From CAUZIZ01 sp965218775 (GTDB taxonomy: Bacteria; Acidobacteriota; UBA6911; RPQK01; JAJDTT01): DNA of 64,000 bases. Both the position numbers and the translations under genes were made by a program. Below the pieces are notes generated by a model. It was given only the letters and a program-made list of their open reading frames with translations. It made no database searches and had not been told where the DNA came from. Below are positions 26,653-37,269 of this stretch, in pieces (the stretch's first letter is position 1; each line of letters starts with the position of its first letter). The stretch spans positions 310,001 to 374,000 of the forward strand of contig CBDCLS010000004.1 in assembly GCA_965218775.1 (NCBI GenBank), given 5' to 3'.

Positions 26653-27914
26653 TCAGCCGAGCTGTTGAAGCTGGGCCAAGGTTTGGGCGTAGAGTGTTTG
26701 GTAAGGATAACCCTCGCTCAGCGACAAGCTCACCCGTCGGACACTGACCCGAATCTGGCCTCCTATCTTCAACAGTTTGAGGCGAATCGTCTGGCATTGC
26801 GCCTTCGCCCACTGGGTCCCCTTCAAAGCGACACACCTGAGCGTGTGCAGCAGATTGTAAGCCACCGAGGAAAACCACAGGCGCAGCTGATTGCTCTTCA
26901 TGCGGTGCGTCGAGGTCCGATCGGCAAACAGCTCTAGCTGCTGCTCCTTAATCCGATTCTCCGCTTCCCCTCGCGCGCAGTACAGCTCCTCGTACAGCTT
27001 TTGGGCGGGCCACCGCTTCGCTCCCAGCGAGGTGACGACAAAGCGGGGATTGGATCCCTTACCCGTGTACTCGGCCTTGCCCACCACTCGCCGCTCTTGA
27101 CTCCAGCTTTTGCGCGTCTGGTAACGAAAGTCCTTGTAGACTCGGGCGCTGCTGCCGTTGGCTTGTTGCAGTGCCTGGGCCTGTTCCAACTCGGACTCCA
27201 GGGCCCCCTCTAAGCGCTGATTGCGGGCCAGACCGAAGACGTAATCCACTCGATGCTCCTCACACCATTTCATCAACGCCTCGCGGGCAAAGCTGCTGTC
27301 CGCCCGCAGAGTAATGCGGACCTTCGGCCACTTCGCCCGCAGTTGTCCCACCATCCGCTCCATCTCCTGGACCGCTCCTTCGGAGCCATCCAGGTTCGAC
27401 ACCCGCAGCTTGGCCCCCAGCACATACCCCTCGCAAAACACATACAGCGGCAGGTAGCAGTAACACCGGTAGTAGCCATGGTAGAAACGACCCTCCTGTT
27501 CTCCGTGCAGCGGATCATCCGTCGCATCCAGGTCCAAGACCAACTCCTTCGGTTTCCCGCCTCGCACCCGAATGAACTGCTCCACCAAAAACGCTTCGAC
27601 CGCGGCTTCATCCACCGGCGTCTTGCGATATTTATCCTGCGTCACCGAGGACAACTCCAAACGATTGAGGGTGCTCTTGCCCGCACACGCCTTGCCTCGA
27701 TCCGCTTCCGCTCGCCGATCCCTCCCCAAGGGATCTTCCTTGCCGACCAACACCGCCATCAGCGGATCTGCCCGGAGCTCCTCATGATCGTTGACATCCT
27801 CATAGCCTAGGGCCAGTCCGTAAATCCGCTGCCCCACCAGTTCCTCCACACTGAACTCGGTGAAGCGAGGATCGCGCCGGTCCCCAAAGCAGGCGGCCAA
27901 GCCGCTAATGAACC
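26653..27914 (-). pseudogene. IS1380-like transposase, C-terminal part (copy 1)
   Basis: Continues from GF|ISGLAACFGDRRDPRFTE (after the inner IS) through VEELVGQRIYGLALGYEDVN, ELVLDLDATDDPLHG (catalytic Asp), VRITLRADSSFARE (second Asp), the Y-x2-R-x3-E helix YCARGEAENRIKEQ and the terminal YPYQTLYAQTLAQLQQLG. It differs from the intact copy at only scattered positions. It lacks its own start. The N-terminal 45 codons are at 29681-29821. Confidence 0.9.
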
Positions 27915-29680
27915 GAGGGTGTCGTAAAAGTTCACGTGGCGACCGGGAGTAAGTGGGGCGACACTTTGTCGTGCGGCTATGCCGAAAAACACAAGGAGAG
28001 GCGCTGCAGACGCTGGAAAAGGCCGATCGGCGCATGTAGGAGCCTCCAAAAAGCGCTAAATAGGACGGACGGGGTCAGGGCAATCAGCCGTCGGAGGTTG
28101 TGGGCGCTGGCATGAAGGGCAAACTCCAGACCGACATTCTTCAACCCTCTCCGCTTGAACCGATGTAATCCTTGGATCCCTTTCAGTTCGCTGAAGACGG
28201 GCTCCACCATCTGTTTGCGCTGACGATAGGCCTCTTGAGCCCGGGGCTGGCGCATCACTTCCCGCTCCGCATCCTTGATCTCCTCATCCTCATAGCGTTT
28301 GACCGTTCGACCTTTCCGACTGCTGGTGCACTGGCTCCTCAACCCGCAACTCTCACAGGGGGCTCCTCCGTAGCGCACATACCGCTTGCCCCCATCGCTG
28401 CCCTTTTGGACCGGGTGCAGTTTCTGTCCCGCCGGACAGTGATAACGATCTTCCCACTCCTCGTAGCGAAAGGCCGCTTTAGCCAAGCACTTCGTCGACT
28501 TCTTCTCCCAACCCACTCGGGGGCTCGATCCCTCAGGACAAAGCACATCCTCCACCCCTTCTTCTAGGGCCGTCTCCAGCGCTTGCCCCGAGAAAAACCC
28601 CGCATCCATCAACAGTTGTTGGATCGCTCCACCCACCCGCTTGCCTTGCTGCAACAGCGCTTGCAGCACCCCCGTCTCCGAGGAGGGATCCACCGCCTGG
28701 GCCACTATAATGCGATCCTGGTTGGCCAAGACCACCCCCTTGTAGCTGGCGGCCTTCGCTTTGTTCTTCAGGGGCTGGATCACCGCCTCCGGTTCACTCG
28801 GACTCACGGCCGTATGCTCCGTGCTCTTGCGTTGCGCCTGCCGCGCCGCCACCCGCTCGCGTACCGCTTGCGCCACTTCCTCCGCTTGCTTGGCCTGACG
28901 CGCCAATTGCTCGTTCTTCGGATCCGCTTCTGCCCGACGACGCTTTTCCGCCGCGGCCGCTTCGGCCGCCTCCTTCTTCACCCGTCGGTAACGCGAGGCC
29001 GCCGCCTGTACCACCGTGCCGTCGGCCGCCAAACTCACGCCCTCCTTCTTCCCCTTGTCCTTGTCCTTCCCAGTCCTTTTCAACACTTCCTGGGTCAGCT
29101 CCACAAAGAACTCTTCCCTCAGCCTCTCCCCGTGTTCATTGATAAAGCGGCCGATGACCGAGTGATCCGGCGTGATCCCCCCCCGTGAACCACCAGCAAC
29201 GGGTATCCACCCGGGCCAGGGTTTCCAGCTGACGCAGCGATCCCTTGCCCTCCAGAATCCCGAACAGAATCAATCCCACCAGCGCTGCCGGATGGTACGG
29301 CCGTCTCCCTCCCCCTCGGTACTTCGCTTCAAAGGCCTCCCACGACAAACTCCGGATCACCTCCCGAGCCACAAAGACCCACGTCTGCGACATCTTCACC
29401 AGAAACTCTGCAAGACTCTCATCGCCGATCAAGATCCCCCGCGGGGAGGGATCTTCGAATTGTTTCGCCCCGGGCCGCTTCCTTTTCCGGCGCTTCCCCT
29501 GGCCTTCCTTCTCATTCATCCCTCGAAAGAGCCCCCATTGGCCGCTCGAATCGATCTTGACCACCGGTCGTTTAATTGCTTGCTCCATCCCCCCTATTTT
29601 CGCAGCCTACTCCGACTCTTCTTTGCTAGCCTGGGAGGATTCTTAGTACTGATTTGAAACGGGTCTTTTACGACACCCTC
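27915..29680 (-). mobile_element. IS1182-like element, innermost insertion
   Basis: Perfect 16-bp inverted ends GAGGGTGTCGTAAAAG (27915-27930) and CTTTTACGACACCCTC (29665-29680), flanked by GAACC on both sides (27910-27914, 29681-29685). 1766 bp with one frameshifted transposase. Confidence 0.9.
27977..29588 (-). pseudogene. IS1182-family transposase, frameshifted at a G8 run
   Basis: The first frame (29588 to about 29170) holds the N-terminal domain: PYHPAALVGLILFGILEGKG, SLRQLETLARVDTRCWW and FTGG. The second frame picks up ITPDHSVIGRFINEHGERLR and runs to 27977: GTVVQAAASRYRR, a charged coiled-coil insertion rich in EAAAAEKRRRAE, MDAGFFSGQALETALEEGV, the zinc-like C-x2-C..C region (CESCGLRSQC) and QMVEPVFSELKGIQGLHRF. 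The frames meet at eight consecutive G (minus strand, about 29177-29184) and seven would restore a continuous protein. This may be a lesion, a homopolymer error, or slippage used for expression. Confidence 0.85.
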
Positions 29681-29821
29681 GAACCCATAGCGGCTCTCCA
29701 CCTCCCGTAACAGCAACCCCCCGGAGTCTGAGGTGATCTGCCCCCCATTGAATTCTGCCTCGACTCGGCGCCCTTCTAGCTCTTGAAACTCCAGCTTGGA
29801 AGCGATACACTCTGTGGTCAT
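29681..29821 (-). pseudogene. IS1380-like transposase, N-terminal part (copy 1)
   Basis: MTTECIASKLEFQELEGRRV, then ..GGLLLREVESRYGF, identical in layout to the intact transposase at 39952, stopping where the inner IS is inserted. AAGGAGCTGACTACT precedes the ATG in both copies. Confidence 0.9.
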
Positions 29822-29915
29822 AGTAGTCAGCTCCTTGTGATTATTAAGTATCTGATAACAAAGACTTTATATCACATAGAGCTGACTGCTTTTTCTTGTC
29901 TTTGAGAAATCCGGG

Positions 29916-30287
29916 CTAGACGCTCCCGAGACCCGGCAATGGGTCCGGCTCAATCAGCAATTGCTCGACTGCGGAGACGTCGAAGCCGTCCTCGCCTCGA
30001 TCCGACAACTCCCAGCCGAAGATGAAACCGCTGCCCAGGCGACGAGGACCAGCCTCGAGTACTTCCAAAAGAATGCGCACCGAATGCATTACGCCTCCTT
30101 CCGCAGCCAAGGTCTTTTCATCGGTTCCGGTGTAATTGAGGCGGGTTGCAAAACCATCATTGGCCATCGTCTGAAGCAGTCTGGGATGCGCTGGACCGTC
30201 CGCGGTGCCAATTCCATCATCGCTTTGCGCTGTTGTCAGCTGTCCAACCGCTGGGAGGAGTTCTGGGAGGCCCGCTCAGCAGGTTAG
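29916..30287 (+). pseudogene. ISKra4 transposase, frame B, 3' part
   Basis: Skipping one CTAG, the frame continues WGLDAPETRQWVRLNQQLLD and ends with YASFRSQGLFIGSGVIEAG, CKTIIGHRLKQSGMRW (catalytic Glu helix), TVRGANSIIALRCCQ and a stop at 30285-30287, 11 bp before the right inverted repeat. Frame agreement across the insertion shows that the interruption alone split the gene. Confidence 0.9.
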
Positions 30288-30467
30288 CAGACCATTACCT
30301 ACATTTTTGACGTACACCCCCAGTTCTATAGAACTCTCTCGGACCGAGGCATGCCGAGTCCCTTCGTTCGATTGAGTTACCGAACACTTGATCGCCGGCT
30401 GGAGTTTTTCGAATCAGGATGCCTTTCTTCTTCCTTTGCCATCGGTTTGCCTGCTTGCCCCTGGCGC

Positions 30468-31118
30468 CTACGGGTTCATCCACTGCCGGGGCGCGATGAC
30501 ATCCCAGTTGACCTTCTCCCAGTAGGGCTGGCCGTGGTGGAAATTGACGACGTTCTTGATGAACTTCGAGAACTCTTCCAGGGGGAGCAGGAAACGCACG
30601 TTGTAGCGAAACAGGATGTATTTCTCGGTGGGATCTTCCACGAACCTGGAATTGCTTATCTGCGCGGCAGTTTCTTGGGCCTGATCGCGAGCGCGGGAAA
30701 AAAAGAACTGGCAGCGATTGAATTGATCGACCATCTCTTTCTCCCGGCGGTTGAGCTTGGCCCGAAAAGCCCTGTCGTAGGCAATGAAACCGGCCAGTAG
30801 GAAGCGAATCGCCTCCAGGTGAGAGATATAGCTCTCGGTCTTGAAAATGAGGTAATGCAGTTCTTCTCGGGCGCCGGGCAAAACTCTGGGGCGAGCTTCA
30901 CGCAGGTAGGCCAATCCTTTATTCAGTCGCTCGACTGACTCGTCACGCCGCCTCCCTCGAGGTCCTCCGCACCGCCCGAAAGTCCATTCGTATCGGGTAA
31001 CCTCGGAGTCGTCGAATCCGTTGAAGGTGGAGGCGAAAGCCGTTCCGTGATTAGAGCCCGGCCGTAGTGGATTATCCTGATAACGGTAGGTGGCTGCTGA
31101 AATGAGACCGATGCGCAT
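30468..31118 (-). pseudogene. Chimeric frame: oxidoreductase N-terminus joined to an unrelated C-terminus
   Basis: The first 47 residues, MRIGLISAATYRYQDNPLRP, GSNHGTAFASTFNGFDD and VTRYEWTF, look like the start of a Gfo/Idh/MocA-type protein seen in sugar-degrading gene clusters. After a short low-quality join (GRCGGPRGRRRDESVE) comes a purely helical 150-residue segment (HYLIFKTESYISHLEAIRFL, EKEMVDQFNRCQFFFSRARD, FSKFIKNVVNFHHGQPYWEK, PRQWMNP) typical of the end of a much larger protein, perhaps a DUF4838-like glycosidase. No single family explains both halves, so a deletion has probably fused two genes. The last 170 residues could still be expressed. Confidence 0.6.
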
Positions 31119-31381
31119 CCGCCAATTTCCTCCGAACTTTCGTCTGCTTGACGCGTTGGGACTCTAAGAACTATTCTGCCACAACCCAAGAGAACAGCGC
31201 CGCGCACGCCTGAAAAGCTAGCAGGTGCCAATCAGAGAGCGGGTTGCAGCAAGGTCTTCCCTGTCTCCGACCCCTCGCTTGCTCAGCCGGCTCCAATGAA
31301 CTCGGGAGGCCGCCCTGAATCATATAGCTCTATCTGGATGATCCGGGAAACAGGGCCAGTACGATCACAAAGAGAGACACC

Positions 31382-31738
31382 ATGGACAAGACAAGACACG
31401 GAGGCATCGGCCTGGGCTGGTTTGGTGAGAAACATCTGGAAGCTCTGGTCGGCAACCCGGGGGCAGAGATCTACGCCCTGTGCACCCGAAACAACGAGCG
31501 TCTCAGTGAGATCGCCGGGCGTTTCCAGCCTCGAAAAACCTGGACTGATTATCGGGAGATGCTGGGGGATTCCCAGCTCGACAGCGTCAGCATCACCACC
31601 ATGTGCGATCAGCATCGCGACCCCGCCGTGGCCGCGCTCGAGGCAGTGCGGGCCTGCCTGGTAGCCGAGGAATCCGCCAGAACCGGGGAGGTTGTGAAGT
31701 TGGCATAGCTCGCCGCCACAGGGGAACTCCTTGCCATG
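31382..31738 (+). pseudogene. Gfo/Idh/MocA oxidoreductase, N-terminal remnant
   Basis: Starts with a Rossmann fold (GIGLGWFGEKHLEALVGNP, GAEIYALCTRN), then RKTWTDYREMLGDSQLDSVS, the expected second half of the NAD domain. The EKP region is degraded (CLVAEESARTGEVVKLA) and ends in a TAG, after which the same frame still reads LAATGELLAM, the next helix of the family. Homology stops exactly at the start of the following gene at 31736. About 110 of the usual 340 residues remain. Confidence 0.78.
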
Positions 31739-34700
31739 ATCAGATCTACAATCAGATTGATGGTCGCGCTATTCGCCTGCGCGACCCAAACCAACGCCGT
31801 GGATTGGACATCGGTTTCGGTGCCGGGCGAACAGAGTTTCGAGGGCTACGCCTGGTATCGAACCTGGTTCAAGCCGCACCAGCGATTCTTCGCCCAGCAC
31901 GAACGGGATCTATGGGGGGAATCGGTGATCCTGAACATCAGAGGGCTGGCGGGAGCCCACGAAGTCTTCGTCAATGGAAAGCGCGTCGGCAATGGAGGCG
32001 CGTTTCCGCCCAGGTTCAAGGACGGTCGGGAAGGGAATCACCGACATAAGATTCCTTCGGGCAGCCTGGTTCCCGATGCCTGGAACGAATTGGCCGTGAG
32101 GGTCTACAACCGGCACGGCAAGGGCGGCTTTCTCAGCGAAGCGCCCTTCCTGATGACCTACAATCTGGAATGCGTGTTCGAGGGTCTGTGGGAGTTTCTG
32201 CCGGGGAACGCCAAAGCCCCGTTTGGCGGTGCTTTGAAGACCCGTCCAGTCACCTCGGCATTCGATGAATTTCAAGAATCCAACCGTGTGCTGGGCGAGG
32301 CGGACCAGCTCGTCCAGGGCCAGAAGTTGCCACCCCAGGAATCCTTCCAAAAAATGAGCGCTACGGACGATCTGGTGGTGGAAATGATGCTGGCAGAACC
32401 GCTGGTAGCACAGCCGACGCATTTCAGCTTTGATTCCCGGGGCCGGCTGTGGGTTTCCCAGTATCGTCAGTATCCTTACCCGGCCGGTCTGAAGATGGTC
32501 AGTCGAGATCGTTATTTTCGTTCGCATTACGACAAGGTGCCGCCGGCGCCACCCAATCACGATCGTGGTCGCGACATTGTTTCCATTCATGAGGACACAA
32601 CCGGCGACGGCAAGTACGACAAGCACAAGGTCTTCCGGGAAGGCCTGAACATGGCCAACGCCGCCGTTCGTGGTCGTGGAGGTGTCTGGGTAATGCACAC
32701 GCCCTACCTCTTGTTCTATCCCGATCAGGATTTCGACGACACGCCGGAGGGTCCTCCGGTGGTCCATCTCCAGGGATTCGGACTGGAGGACTCACACGCG
32801 GTCTCGAACGGACTGGTGTGGGGAATGGACAGTTGGCTCTACGGCACCCAGGGCAGCACGACCGCCTGTCACGTGACTCGCCCCGGAATCGACCCTCCCG
32901 ATGCTCCCGGCGTCTACTATCAAGGCTGCATGGTCTGGCGCTATCACCCCGAGACACGGCGCTTCGAACTCTTCTCCCAGGGCGGCGGCAACAACTTCGG
33001 TCTCGAGCTCGATGGCGGAGGTCGTCTCTTTACCGGGCATAACGGGGGGCAATCTCGCGGCTGGCACTTCGTGCAGGGCGGAATGTACCTGATGCAGGGC
33101 AGCGCACCCAACAAATTCGGGCCGCCGCGCAACCCCTTTGCCTTTGGGGAGCTGCCCAAAATGGCGAGCGATCAGGAGATCAAGCGGTTCACCCACGTTG
33201 CCACCGTGGTTGAATCCACGGCGATCCCGAGTAAGTACCACAATTCCTTCTTCAGCGTGGATCCCCTGCACAACTTCGTGATCGCCAGCAAGCGCGTCCC
33301 GGTGGGGGCCACCTTCAAGACGACCGATCTGGGCAAGGTACTGACCTCGGATGATTTCGCCTTTCGTCCTGTTTTCATCGGCAACGCTCCCGATGGGTCG
33401 GTCCTGATTGCCGATTTCTACGACCACTACATAGCCCACGGGCAGCACTATCAGAGGCCAGATCGATCCCAGCACCGGACGCATCTTTCGGCTGCGCGGA
33501 CAGATGGAGCCGCTGGAGCAGGATCTGAACCTTCACGCCAAGTCTACGGATCAATTGATGGAGCTGCTGAATCACCCCAACCGGTGGCATCGGCACACTG
33601 CGGTCAGGTTGCTGGGTGAGCAGAAGGACCCGAAGTCAGCGGACGGACTGCGGCGCCTGATCGGGACCGGGGAAGACCTCGAGTCCCTGGCCGCCCTGTG
33701 GGCCCTGTATCAGGCCTTCGGGTTGGATCAGGAAACCGCGCTGGTCGCATTGCAGCATGATTATTCGCTGGTCCGCTACTGGGCCGTCAGATTGATCTGT
33801 GATGACGTCGGCTTTGCCAACAAAGGCTTCACGCTGGGACTGGTCGACAGCGTAGGCGAACTGAAGGGTGGACCTAGGCGGGTTCCGGATCGGGTGTTCC
33901 GGGCCATAGTGGAGCAAGCCGGTCGAGAAACCGACGCCGAGGTGCGATCTCAGATGGCCGCTTCGGCTCGGCGTTTGCCGGCAGAGCAGTCGCTGGCGCT
34001 GGCGACGGCCCTGCTGAGGCGCGATGAAGACCTCGACGATCTGTATGTGCCGCTGCTGTCCTGGTGGGTTCTCGAAGCCAATCTGGATCGAGATCGTGAG
34101 GCAGTGATGGCATTGTTCGAAGATCCCGACTTCAGGCGGGAACGGATGGTGGTGAAGCACGTTCTGGGGCGGGTGATGCGGGCCCTGGCCTTGAAAGGTA
34201 GACATCGCGATCTCGAGCAATGCGCGCGATTGCTGGAGCTGGCGAATGAGAAGGAACAGGTGGACCAGTTGTTGAGGGGATTCGAACTGGCCTATGCGGG
34301 GCGGCGAATGGGGCGGCTACCGGATCGGCTGGCGCGAGCCCTGGTCGAGAGCGGTCAATCCTCACTGGAGTTACGAGTCCGGCTGGGGGATGGTGGGGCT
34401 GCCCGCGACGCGATCGAGCTGCTGGAGAATGCCGAAGCCAATACTGACGACCGGATCGCGGTGGCGCGCACATTGGGTGAGGTGCAAGCCACCGGCAGTC
34501 TTCAACCCTTGATCGATGTTGCGGCAATCGCTCCCGAAGCCCGACTTCAACGGGCGGCATTGGCAGCACTCTCGTCCTACAACAAGTCCACGATCGGTGA
34601 GCAGCTGCTGGCAGGGTTTTCAAAGTATCCAAAAGAGGTCAGACCGGCTTTTTTCGATCTGATGTTGAGCCGGACCGTCTGGGCCCGACAGCTGGCTCAG

Positions 34701-35303
34701 GGGATCTCCAGTAGCACAGTCGCGCCGCGGGTCGTTCCCGAGGATGTAGCCGAGCGGCTCAGGCGCTATCCGGATAAGGCGATCGCCCGCCTCGCGAAGG
34801 AAAAACTCGGCGCTGGGAAAAGCCTCGTGGCTGCCGATTTGCAACGGCAGATCCAGGGCCTGCGCGAGCTCCTGGCTGAGGGAACCGGTAATCCCTACGC
34901 CGGTGAGGCGGCCTACACCCAACGATGTGCCGCTTGCCACAAGTTGTTTCACAAAGGTGGCAGTAGTGGTCCAGACCTGACGCCTTATCAGCGTGGGAAT
35001 CTTGAAACGCTCCTGATCAGCGTAATCGATCCGAATGCGGAGATCCGCGAGGGCTTCGAGTACGTGACGTTGGTGACCCAGGATGGTCGTACCTTGAGTG
35101 GCTTCCTGATCGACCAAGACACTCAGGTAGTTGTCCTGCGCGGAATGGCGGGGGAGGATACCCGAGTGGAGCGGGGCAAGGTCAAGTCGATCGAACCAAT
35201 GGGACGAAGCCTCATGCCGGAGCGGTTGCTGCAGGGATTGAGTGATCAGGAATTGCGGGATTTCTTTGCCTACCTGAGAATCTCCCAACCAATCAGCCGC
35301 TGA
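31736..35303 (+). pseudogene. PVC-type heme-binding CxxCH dehydrogenase-like protein, one-base frameshift
   Basis: A signal peptide (MVALFACATQTNA) is followed by a jelly-roll like that of beta-galactosidases (VPGEQSFEGYAWYRTWF, LNIRGLAGAHEVFVNG), then the PVC-type propeller (LVVEMMLAEPLVAQPTHFSF, RDIVSIHEDTTGDGKYDK, LEDSHAVSNGLVWGMDSWLY, GNNFGLELDGGGRLFTGHNG, DGSVLIADFYDHYIAHG). After HYQR one extra C near 33458 breaks the frame; the next frame continues QIDPSTGRIFRLRG, alpha-helical HEAT-like repeats (residues 600-1000), and a C-terminal cytochrome c domain with CAACH, followed by LMPERLLQGLSDQELRDFFA. Such proteins are thought to be exported redox enzymes. One base restores the entire 1190-residue protein, so a recent mutation or sequencing error is likely. 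Confidence 0.87.
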
Positions 35304-35430
35304 GCGCCTTCCGGCTACGGTTTTCTGGTGGAATGAAGTGGTTAGATAGGCTGAAGCAGATCAGACGTCGCCTGATTGGCTACTTCGTCCTGGGCGTTGG
35401 TTTCAAACACCCTCTCCTGAACCCCGAAAA

Positions 35431-35683
35431 TAGTACCATGTCACACCTGTAGTGTCGGGTTTGTGGCGAGCGCGACGACGACGCGATGTTTTTCATCGTG
35501 GAGGAGGAGAGACAAAGCCATCGGCCCGTCCCGTCGCCACCCACAGGGCAGACGGGGGTATGCGGACGATCTCTGTGTTGGTCGTCGTCGAAGATGGCCA
35601 AGCATCGTCTTCCTCCTCCCGCCTTGATCTCGCCTCGCAAGCCCCATCTGCAAACACGACAACACATGTGTGACATGGTACTA
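35431..35683. mobile_element. Repeat-arm element U, copy 1 (253 bp)
   Basis: Ends are inverted: TAGTACCATGTCACA at 35431 and TGTGACATGGTACTA to 35683. The interior on the minus strand holds the conserved core CAGATGGGGCTTGCGAGGCG, GGAGGAGGAAGACGATGC and CCATCTTCGACGACGACC, shared with 57006-57264 and with the start of the gene at 47113. It fills most of the gap between two convergent genes. No target duplication was seen. Confidence 0.7.
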
Positions 35684-35748
35684 GAGGAAAGGTAGTCTTT
35701 GCCTGTTTGACTGCGCCTAACCCGGAGTAGCTCACTGGGGTGGACGAT

Positions 35749-37269
35749 CTACCTGGAGCCGCCAAAGCCTCTGCCTCCAGACCTCACTTCCTGCAGGTCC
35801 AAGTAACCGTCCTCATTCCGGTCCATCTGATCGAAGCGCCTGAGAAGAGGCTCCGGGGCTTCGTCCCGGTTGATCTTGCCGTCTCCATCCGAGTCCATCC
35901 GCTGGAACCTCTCAGCCATTCTCCCTCCGGGTCCCCTGCCGAACCCGCCCAATCGGGAGGCCATTTGTTCCACTTCCTCTCGATCGATGAAGCCATCTCC
36001 GTTTGAGTCCAGGAAGTGGAAACGGCGGAGAAAACGCTCAGGCACCTCATCCCGGCCAAGTCTGCCGTCCTGATTCCGGTCGTTTTCCCAGAGGCGGCTG
36101 AGAAAGCGTCCGCCCCCACCAGGTCCCCGTCCAGATCCGCGCCGAGCCGTGCCTCCGTCTGGATCCCTTTCCAGATGGATTCGGTAATTCTGGGTCACGG
36201 GAATGCAAAACGTATTGGCGTCGTCGCAGGCGAAGTAGCGGGCTGTCAAGCTCAAGGATTCCGAAAGATCCTCAGACTCGACATCCAGCAGGAATTCCCG
36301 AGGGTCCCGGTCGGCTTCTTCCTTGACCTCAGGTCCGGAACCACTCGCAGGGGTGACATTCACACCCTCGGGCACGTCAATCTCATACTCCAGCGGCTGG
36401 GTTAGATTGTTCCAGTGGACAGCGTAGATCCGGTCCAGGTGAAATCCCAGATACATCTTGCCCTTGCCGTCCCTGAGCAAGGAGGGTTCAGCCTCGGCCC
36501 TCAGCTTTGTATAAAAAGGAATCTTGGGATCCCGTGTGTCAGGCTCGATCTTCAGCGGCACCATGCGACCCGGCATCTGGACCCGAGGCACCACACCGGA
36601 GGCAATATCTCCTGAGAACCTTTCCAGGTTCATCTGAAAGTTCAGATCCTCAATCGTGGTCGGTTTTTCAGCCTCCCCAGCCAGCTTCACCAGATCCTGT
36701 CTCAAAGCCTGAGGATCGCTCCACATCCTGCGGCTGACAACGACTCCCTCCGGATCGACTACGAACTCGGAGTTCTGGACATTGCCCAGGATGTGCTTAG
36801 CATCGTTGGACATGTTGTCACAGAGCCAGGGGATCCTCGAACCGATCTTCTTTTCAGCCTCCCGGACATGCAGCAGTCGCTCTTCCAGAGTAAACGGGGT
36901 CACGTAGCCTCGCAGCTCCGGGTGGGCAAGAGCCTTATAGATATAAAAGAAGCGAACACCTTTGGGGGAATAGTCTCGTTCAATCGTCTCCAAACTGGGG
37001 ACGTTCCTGAGGAAAGGCGGTCAGGTCAAACAACCGAGGATGAGGACCGTGTAGCTTCCCTTGAGGCTACTCAATCGCCGCGGCTGGCCTTTGGCATCGA
37101 AGAGTTCCACGTCGGGCAGTTTCTCTCCGATCTGGGGGGACACCTCCTCAAAGCGATCCAGCATTCCCCTCCGGAAGCCCTCGCTAGGAAAGCCCGGCCT
37201 CTGAGCCAAGAGTCCCAGGACACCCACCCAGGTCAAAGCTACTACCATCCAGATCCTGGTTACAATCAT
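35749..37269 (-). CDS. Predicted selenoprotein: deiodinase-like domain with C-terminal EF-hands
   Basis: The ATG at 37269 follows GAGGTGAAAC and gives a signal peptide (MVVALTWVGVLGLLAQ). A thioredoxin-like fold begins at IGEKLPDVELFDAKGQPRRL and leads to YTVLILGCLT, an in-frame TGA at 37021-37023 (codon 83), then PPFLRNVPSLETIERDY and VRFFYIYKALAHPELRGY. That is the iodothyronine deiodinase pattern, where GSCT-U-PPF carries the catalytic selenocysteine. The frame continues through NAEFVVDPEG-type sequence (QNSEFVVDPEGVVVSRRMW), a roughly 200-residue beta-rich middle part, and four EF-hand loops: DRNQDGRLGRDE, DSNGDGFIDREE, DSDGDGKINRDE and DRNEDGYLDLQE. 506 residues. If UGA is not recoded, an 82-residue piece and a separate frame from 36993 result, which makes less sense. 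Substrate is unknown; iodide chemistry is only a family analogy. Confidence 0.78.
36985..37003 (-). promoter_or_regulatory. Candidate bacterial SECIS hairpin
   Basis: On the mRNA, CGUCCCC pairs with GGAGACG (seven positions, one C-A mismatch) around the loop AGUUU. The loop starts 24 nt after the UGA and has a G in its first two bases, as bacterial SECIS elements require (loop 16-37 nt downstream). Confidence 0.6.

Larger units (their letters stand above)
26456..29915 (-). mobile_element. IS1380-like element, copy 1, itself interrupted
   Basis: Ends CCCGGATTTCTCA (26456) and TGAGAAATCCGGG (to 29915), with CTAG duplicated at 26452-26455 and 29916-29919. It is inserted in the ISKra4 transposase in opposite orientation and split in turn by the IS1182-like element at 27915-29680. 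The parts match the intact copy at 39858-41547 closely. Confidence 0.9.
24971..30319 (+). mobile_element. ISKra4-like element, interrupted by nested ISs
   Basis: 21-bp inverted ends starting GGGTGTACGTCAAAAATGTA on the left (24971-24991) with the exact complement at 30299-30319. The 9-bp sequence CCAGTTCTA flanks both sides (24962-24970, 30320-30328). Without the inserted DNA (26456-29919) it is about 1.9 kb and encodes a two-frame transposase. It is the outermost of three nested elements. Confidence 0.9.
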
